This document shows, in pieces, positions 59,501-64,000 of a stretch of 64,000 nt of DNA. A program made the position numbers and the translations under genes. Position 1 is the first letter of the stretch. The number at the start of each line of letters is the position of its first letter. Source of the stretch: Ulota crispa (Eukaryota; Streptophyta; Bryopsida; Orthotrichales; Orthotrichaceae); assembly GCA_963920765.1 (NCBI GenBank), contig OY987249.1:6678188-6742187 (forward strand), read 5' to 3'. The notes beneath the pieces are model-generated. The model searched no databases, had not been told where the DNA came from, and saw only the letters and a list, made by a program, of their open reading frames with translations.

Positions 59501-60865
59501 CACAAAAAAAGTTTATTGAAAAACTTATGAAGTATGAAAGAATCTATTATAACTTGACATTTCTATCATTCATAACTCAGTAACATTTTCTATAAATTTT
59601 ATAGAATTTGAAAAGTGAAATGCTTTTTGTTCAATTGAAAAGAAGGTGCCAATTAACATGTTTCCATAATGTACACACATACATCATCAAAACACAAAAC
59701 AAAAAAATCTCATTTCAACAAAAGATCTTAAACAAAGTGACATTAGACAATACTTGTTTTAGTACAACACCAAGTCTTTAAAAATACATAGTTAGCATAT
59801 GCATTCACTACAAGAAAAACTGTTCGCAATGACAAGCCCAATTTTGACTAAAATATCCATATTGAGAAAAGTTTGGCTAAAACACTTGGGAACTCTTGCT
59901 TGTAGTAGAACATACTCAAGGAAGAACTCACTAACAAAACACAGTTAGAAATAAATGTCATTGAGAATTTCAGACTTTATGCAAATACTTGCAAATACTG
60001 AATTTACTTAGAAAAGCAAAGTGTGCTAGTTTTATATACTACCCATGTACTTACATGTTTTTTAACAATACATATTGGGTATTTTCTAATCTAGTTGGAG
60101 GTATTAATAAATGTAAGTTTTTGTACTATTTTTTATATTTAGAAATTTAGAAATTCTTGCTTGTATGAGATTATATTCAAGGAAAACCTGTTTACGAAAC
60201 ACTATTAGAAAGGAAGATTTTTAAGACTTGAGGCTTTTATGCAGATACTTGAAGATGTTGGATTACTTGGAAAAGGAGTACTAATAATGTCGGGGCACGA
60301 CGATGAATTTCATCCAGATAACATCCCACCATCCCCAGCTCTCAGCATGTCTACCCAAGGAGCCATACCATCAGCCCTCTTGACTCCAAACTCCCCAGCA
60401 GCCGGTGCCAAATCCCCAACCTCACCACCTACATCCCCACTCCCTTCCTCCCCAAACACCCAAGCTTCTCCTCAAAGGAGAATCTCATCCACTGGTTCTA
60501 AAACATCTAATCCCACACCCCTTTTGCCACCTCCCTCCGCACCTCCCTCAGCACCTCCCTCGGCTCCTCAATCAGCACCTCAATTGGCACCTCAGTCGGC
60601 ACCTCCAAATGTCCCGGCCCTTGCTCTGCCTGCAACGTTGACTACTAACTCTGGAGTTTTTACCACACCTGCAAAAGCAGATGCCAAAACTGCCCCTAAT
60701 TCTGCAAGCTTGAAGCGGTCTACTACCCCAAGTAGGAAATCCTCCCGGTTTGGGAGTCCTGGTAGTACAACTCGCCAAACCTCCGTCCTTCACATAACAA
60801 ATATTCAAGAAGCAAGTCAAGTAGTGGCGGATTCTAAGTACCATGATACACTTGCCGTTCTTGAG
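50536..60865 (+). CDS. Coiled-coil protein, possibly DUF4795/QRICH2-like ciliary protein (5' part)
   Basis: Exons: 50536-50673, 51003-51076, 51242-51608, 52848-52928, 53189-53344, 53979-54077, 54336-54419, 54911-55036, 55485-55547, 55670-55735, 56366-56539, 58787-58879, 59028-59105, 60245-60865. They give 740 codons, still open at the last donor, so the gene runs past the window. All introns but one are phase 0. Residues 1-46 (MAEKKDDDVEIIRSVLSVNN) are followed by long heptad coiled coil (ALEAIETRLKAVEELMAPFK) and repeated K-A/V-D-R-hydrophobic modules (RKADVDVVEQLL, TKADRAAIDDI, KKVDRSELQELL, TKADNVAFFALREI). A glycine-rich spacer and a long proline/serine-rich tail (PPSAPPSAPPSAPQ) come next. 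The K-x-D-R modules recall DUF4795 of QRICH2-type sperm flagellum proteins. Family assignment is tentative; the gene model is well supported by phase. The first intron has a GC donor. Confidence 0.75.
53394..53715. mobile_element. Mutator-like MITE, family B, copy 4
   Basis: GGGAAAATTTTATGGATACC to a complementary GGTATCTATAAAGTTTTCCC, with the perfect 9-bp duplication AAAATATAA at 53385-53393 and 53716-53724. In an intron of the coiled-coil gene. Confidence 0.9.
53728..53880. repeat. Compound (CA)n/(CATA)n/(GTAT)n microsatellite
   Basis: Alternating purine-pyrimidine repeats ACACAT, CATA and ATGT, beginning just after the MITE duplication. The reading frames over it (HTYIHTYIH type) are artefacts. 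The MITE insertion may have seeded the repeat. Confidence 0.95.
55935..56135. repeat. Dispersed family H repeat, intronic copy
   Basis: Contains CACTGGGTGTTAAACATTGG, AAAGAGAGGGTAAATAATTA and GACAATGCAAAACAAGTGC, matching 4440-4705 and 46385-46580 in order and strand. It lies in an intron of the coiled-coil gene. Confidence 0.55.
56914..57133. mobile_element. Short piggyBac-like MITE P8
   Basis: 220 bases, TTAA-CCCCTAAAGGGCCC at left and GGGCCATTCAAGGG-TTAA at right. It shares GGTTGCAACC and CATACGGCCACAAAGGGC motifs with the nested copy at 20000-20232 in reverse orientation. Confidence 0.75.
57558..57730. mobile_element. CACTA-type foldback MITE, near-perfect hairpin
   Basis: 173 bases, CACTACAAAAAAAAGAAGC to its complement ending TTTTTTTGTAGTG, flanked by AAA on both sides (3-bp duplication as for CACTA elements). 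The arms pair almost perfectly over about 75 bases with a short loop near 57640. In an intron of the coiled-coil gene. Confidence 0.85.
57827..58077. mobile_element. MITE related to family D (diverged)
   Basis: ACATTCATTAAATTGGGAAA at left and TTTTTCCCAATTTAACGAAT at right, about 250 bases. Shares the TTGGGAAAA subterminal motif with family D. Target duplication not clear. Confidence 0.55.
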
Positions 60866-63800
60866 GTACATATTTGCAATTTTTTTATGTAATCTAGATG
60901 TGGACAATCCATGTCATTTTGAACTTTTAGAAGTTTTCATTTAATTTTAATCTATGCCAAATATCAAAATAGTACTACTAAAATCACAAAGACCTTTGTA
61001 ATATCATATCTCTGGCCTTTATGATATTATAGATATAATCATATTAACCTTTGTAATATCACATCTTGATACTACTATAATCACATGGACCTTTGTAATA
61101 TCACCTCTAGACCTCTCTAAAATCAAATCTCTAGTTTCTAGGATATTATCACATAGATACAATTCTAAAACTTATTGAAATTTTTATTTTACATTTTGTA
61201 TAACATATAAAAATTCTAACAAAATTCTAATGGTCAATACATAGCATAGCAAGAGCCAACAACTAATATCTTCTAATTAGCAAAACATTGGGCAACAAAA
61301 CATCAAAATATCTCCTCATATGTAAGTCAAATGCAAAAAAGATTTCCCGATGTTTTGCATGATGGATTCTTTTAGTTGGACTTTGAAATCTCTATGTTTA
61401 GTTGACTATGACAATATACGTGGTTTGAGGCATATTGGAAAGTTTTCATGTAATGTCACTTTCATTTGGATGTGGACCATCCATGTAATTATGGACGTTT
61501 TGAAATTTTCATTTAATTTTAGACTATGCAAAACATTCAAAACATTTTCCTAATTTGAGCTTGAACATTGGGCAATCTCTTGAATGACAAAAAATCAAAT
61601 ATCTTCGCATATGTAAGCCAATTGCCAAACATGAGATATCTTCCGATGTTTTGAATATGCTTCAAGATTTTAAAAAAATCTTATTTTTGAACTTCGCACT
61701 ATCCAATTAGATATGACATTGTACTTGGTTTGAAGCCTTTTTCAAAGTTATACTTTGAAATATATTGCAAATTTCCGTGAATCCGTTTTAGCACACATTG
61801 CAAATTTTCATTTATCTGTATAGAAACGCACCACAATTTCTTATGTATTTATGTTAATACATGTAAGCACTAAGTTTTAATTATGTCAGGGAGTTAAGTA
61901 CATTTTGCATCGGAATAGTGTTGCAGAAACGTGCACGATTTTTGAAAATTTTGGCAGTTTTTTAGTACTTTCTATGTGTAAGACTGTTTTGGCCTTGTGT
62001 GCAATGATTTCCATTATTATAATCCCTAAAATTGTCACTCTTTTATTTTTCTTTTTAGTTAACCCCTCCCTTTTCTTGTGAGAGTCACTGAAAACTGCCA
62101 CTTTTTGGGGAATGAGTAGAAAGGTACGATAAAAAGTTTTTTTTGAAAACACAATCATGAGATCTTGCCCTAGACTATGGAATGTACCAATGGGCGGGGA
62201 AAAAATCAGCTTATTTCAGATGAAAATGAGTGAGATATTGACATTTGAAGTGAAGAAAAGGTTTTTTTCCTTCCTACCCAAAAATTTCAGAAGCCCTTGA
62301 CCATTCTTATAGCAAAGATTGCTCTACACAAAGTGGAAGTTTTATTTCTTCATGTAGAAACCAAGCTAGGTATGTGTGGAAACTTTTCAAACGAAATGGA
62401 AATGTACAATATACTTCAAAAATCTTTGAATGTTAGAAGGTCATGAGATTTGCCAATACACTAGGCAAAATTGGAGTATTTATGTAAATTTTAGAAATCT
62501 GAATTACTTTGATCCAGACAGTGAAAATCAAGGAACCTTAGTCTACTACAATTTGGAAAAAAAAGTCAAAAAACAAATGTACAAATTGCTCAAAACGTTA
62601 GAGTACCAAATTTTACAAGGATCAAAAGGAATGGAGGGTTGAGAGTTTCCCAAGAAGGGCCCCCGTTCCACTCCACTCCCCTTTGTCCAAGTGTCCTCAC
62701 CTTGTCCCCACAAGGGCTGACCCTCTTTGGAGTCAACACCCACTTACAAAGGAGAGGCTTTGCCCAAACTACCACTTCTCCCCTAGTTTTGGAAAATTCT
62801 TGATAACTTCTTTGTTGAATGTTGGAATGAAGAAAAAGTTAGATGCACATGTAGATTTTTAAATTCCCCACCTTCAATAAAAATTTCAAAAAATCACAAA
62901 TACTAGTTTAGCTATAAGGTAGGAGAACACATAAACATGAAACTAAGGATTTTTGAGTAGGAAAATTAGTTGATAAACTTTGAAAAAAATAGTGTTAAGT
63001 TAGGAAGAGGAAATCAGAAATATTAATATCAACTTGAAAGTTCCAATTGCAAGCATTTGTTCACAAAGATTTTTCAAAGTCCTAAATCATTGAAAATGTA
63101 CATTTGTGTGTAGGAGATGTCTTTAGTGTGCTCATACACTCATTATACTCATTTAGGGAGTTCTTAAATAGTGGGATGGGGTACTCAAAACTGTCATGCC
63201 AGTCACCCAAAACCATCACTTTGTCACCCATATCCAAACTTTTTTAATTGTCAATCACTAACATCACTGACACAAGTAAGTATTGGGGATGGGGACACTA
63301 ATTGTGAGAGGCCTACTCCTACCTTAGTTACGTGCCCAAAATCCATTTGTCCACTAAGGGGCCAGTTGGTCCTCTACGAGACAGTTTGATTGAAATCTCA
63401 ATTGTAAAAACATCAAGTGTAATGGCAACAGTATTCGGTTTTTTAGATTTTAAGAAAATGCTATATAGAAAACTAATATCAAATACCAATAACTTGGATT
63501 TTAAACACAGGATTATTTTTGTGAATAAAAAAATTTGGATGTAGTTGGCTGGATAATTAATATGAGAGACTGTGAGTGTCGTTTGGATTAGTGTTGTATT
63601 AACATTGATAACCTCGGTAATTATTGTCTTCATCTACAAATCTACAGTCATATACAAAGTTTCTTTAAGTTCATCTTTTTTTCTTTTAAAGATTCGATTT
63701 CTTGATAATTCGAATTTGGTAAAAGAAGAAAAAGACATTTTTGAAAAAGAAAAACCTCCGTAACCTCCATTTCATGTTGTGTTGTTATCTATAAAACTAA

Positions 63801-64000
63801 AGGTGCAAAACTAATCTAAGTAAAAATTTGAAAAACATTATCATCTTCACAAAATTACAAAATGATGGACTATTTGTACAATTATGGTTATGTTATCAAT
63901 AATTCTATTCAAATGCATGGTTTGATTTTTGAAATAGAATATTGATACTAGCTCGTTATTTTCATTTATTTTTCTAGCATTTTCTCAAATTTTAATTCAA
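60866..64000. other. Repeat-rich right end, probably intron of the coiled-coil gene
   Basis: After the 60865 donor (GTACAT) no further exon was found. AATATCACATC-type short repeats occur at 60980-61160. A degraded piggyBac-like element (P6) starts at 62059 (TTAA-CCCCTCCC, then GAGAGTCACTGAAAACTGCC) and its matching right part fades near 63350-63380. The remainder is AT-rich. Confidence 0.4.
62059..63380. mobile_element. piggyBac-like element P6, degraded
   Basis: Left end and interior are collinear with P3 (TTTGGGGAATGAGTA, TTACTTTGATCCA, ACCTTAGTCTACTACAATTT). The right end is recognisable only as CCATTTGTCCACTAAGGGG. It lacks a right TTAA, so it is probably old or rearranged. Confidence 0.55.

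Noticed and set aside
1..64000. tRNA, rRNA or viral genes
   Set aside because: No cloverleaf-forming segment, rRNA motif, reverse transcriptase or capsid-like frame was noticed on either strand. A tRNAscan and an HMM search would be needed to be sure.

Overview
This is eukaryotic nuclear DNA that is AT-rich, intron-rich and crowded with small transposons. It almost certainly comes from the green-plant (streptophyte) lineage. The plant-type genes that can be read are the 3' end of glutamate-cysteine ligase (GSH1), a complete glyoxalase I (GLX1), a complete ALKBH9/10-type RNA demethylase and an IDM1-like PHD-finger/GNAT protein. The right third holds a many-exon coiled-coil gene that looks like a ciliary/flagellar protein of the DUF4795/QRICH2 kind. 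If that reading is right, the organism makes flagellated cells, as charophyte algae, bryophytes, lycophytes, ferns and a few gymnosperms do. I cannot name the species.

Layout. 1-1.9 kb: last three exons of GSH1 (+). 5.2-11.2 kb: seven-exon GLX1 (+), with a 200-base assembly gap in intron 4. 13.4-17.8 kb: a GC-rich two-exon gene on the minus strand that I do not recognise. 18.6-19.1 kb: a possible small two-pass membrane protein (minus). 19.7-22.4 kb: transposons and one unexplained minus-strand reading frame. 22.5-28.6 kb: ALKBH9/10 gene (+), with a G-box promoter and a tandemly duplicated 66-base exon. 30.4-33.9 kb: PHD-GNAT gene (+). 36.4-40.4 kb: a broken bestrophin-type chloride-channel gene (minus) with a minisatellite in its intron. 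41.2-46.2 kb: an inverted, decayed second copy of the 3' half of the PHD-GNAT gene. 50.5-60.9 kb and beyond: the coiled-coil gene (+). The last 3 kb is repeats.

GSH1 and GLX1 are linked by metabolism: one commits cysteine to glutathione, the other uses glutathione to remove methylglyoxal. ALKBH10 (RNA demethylation) and the PHD-GNAT protein (chromatin reading and acetylation) are both regulatory. I see no operon-like logic, and each gene seems to have its own promoter.

Most intergenic and intronic DNA is small non-autonomous DNA transposons. Many have target-site duplications that can be read by eye: two Mutator-like families (9-bp duplications), a piggyBac-like family (TTAA/TTAG), Stowaway-like elements (TA), a CACTA foldback (AAA), a pogo-like element (TA) and several unclassified foldbacks. 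Exon limits were set by hand from splice consensus, reading phase and remembered family similarity. No alignment or database search was run.
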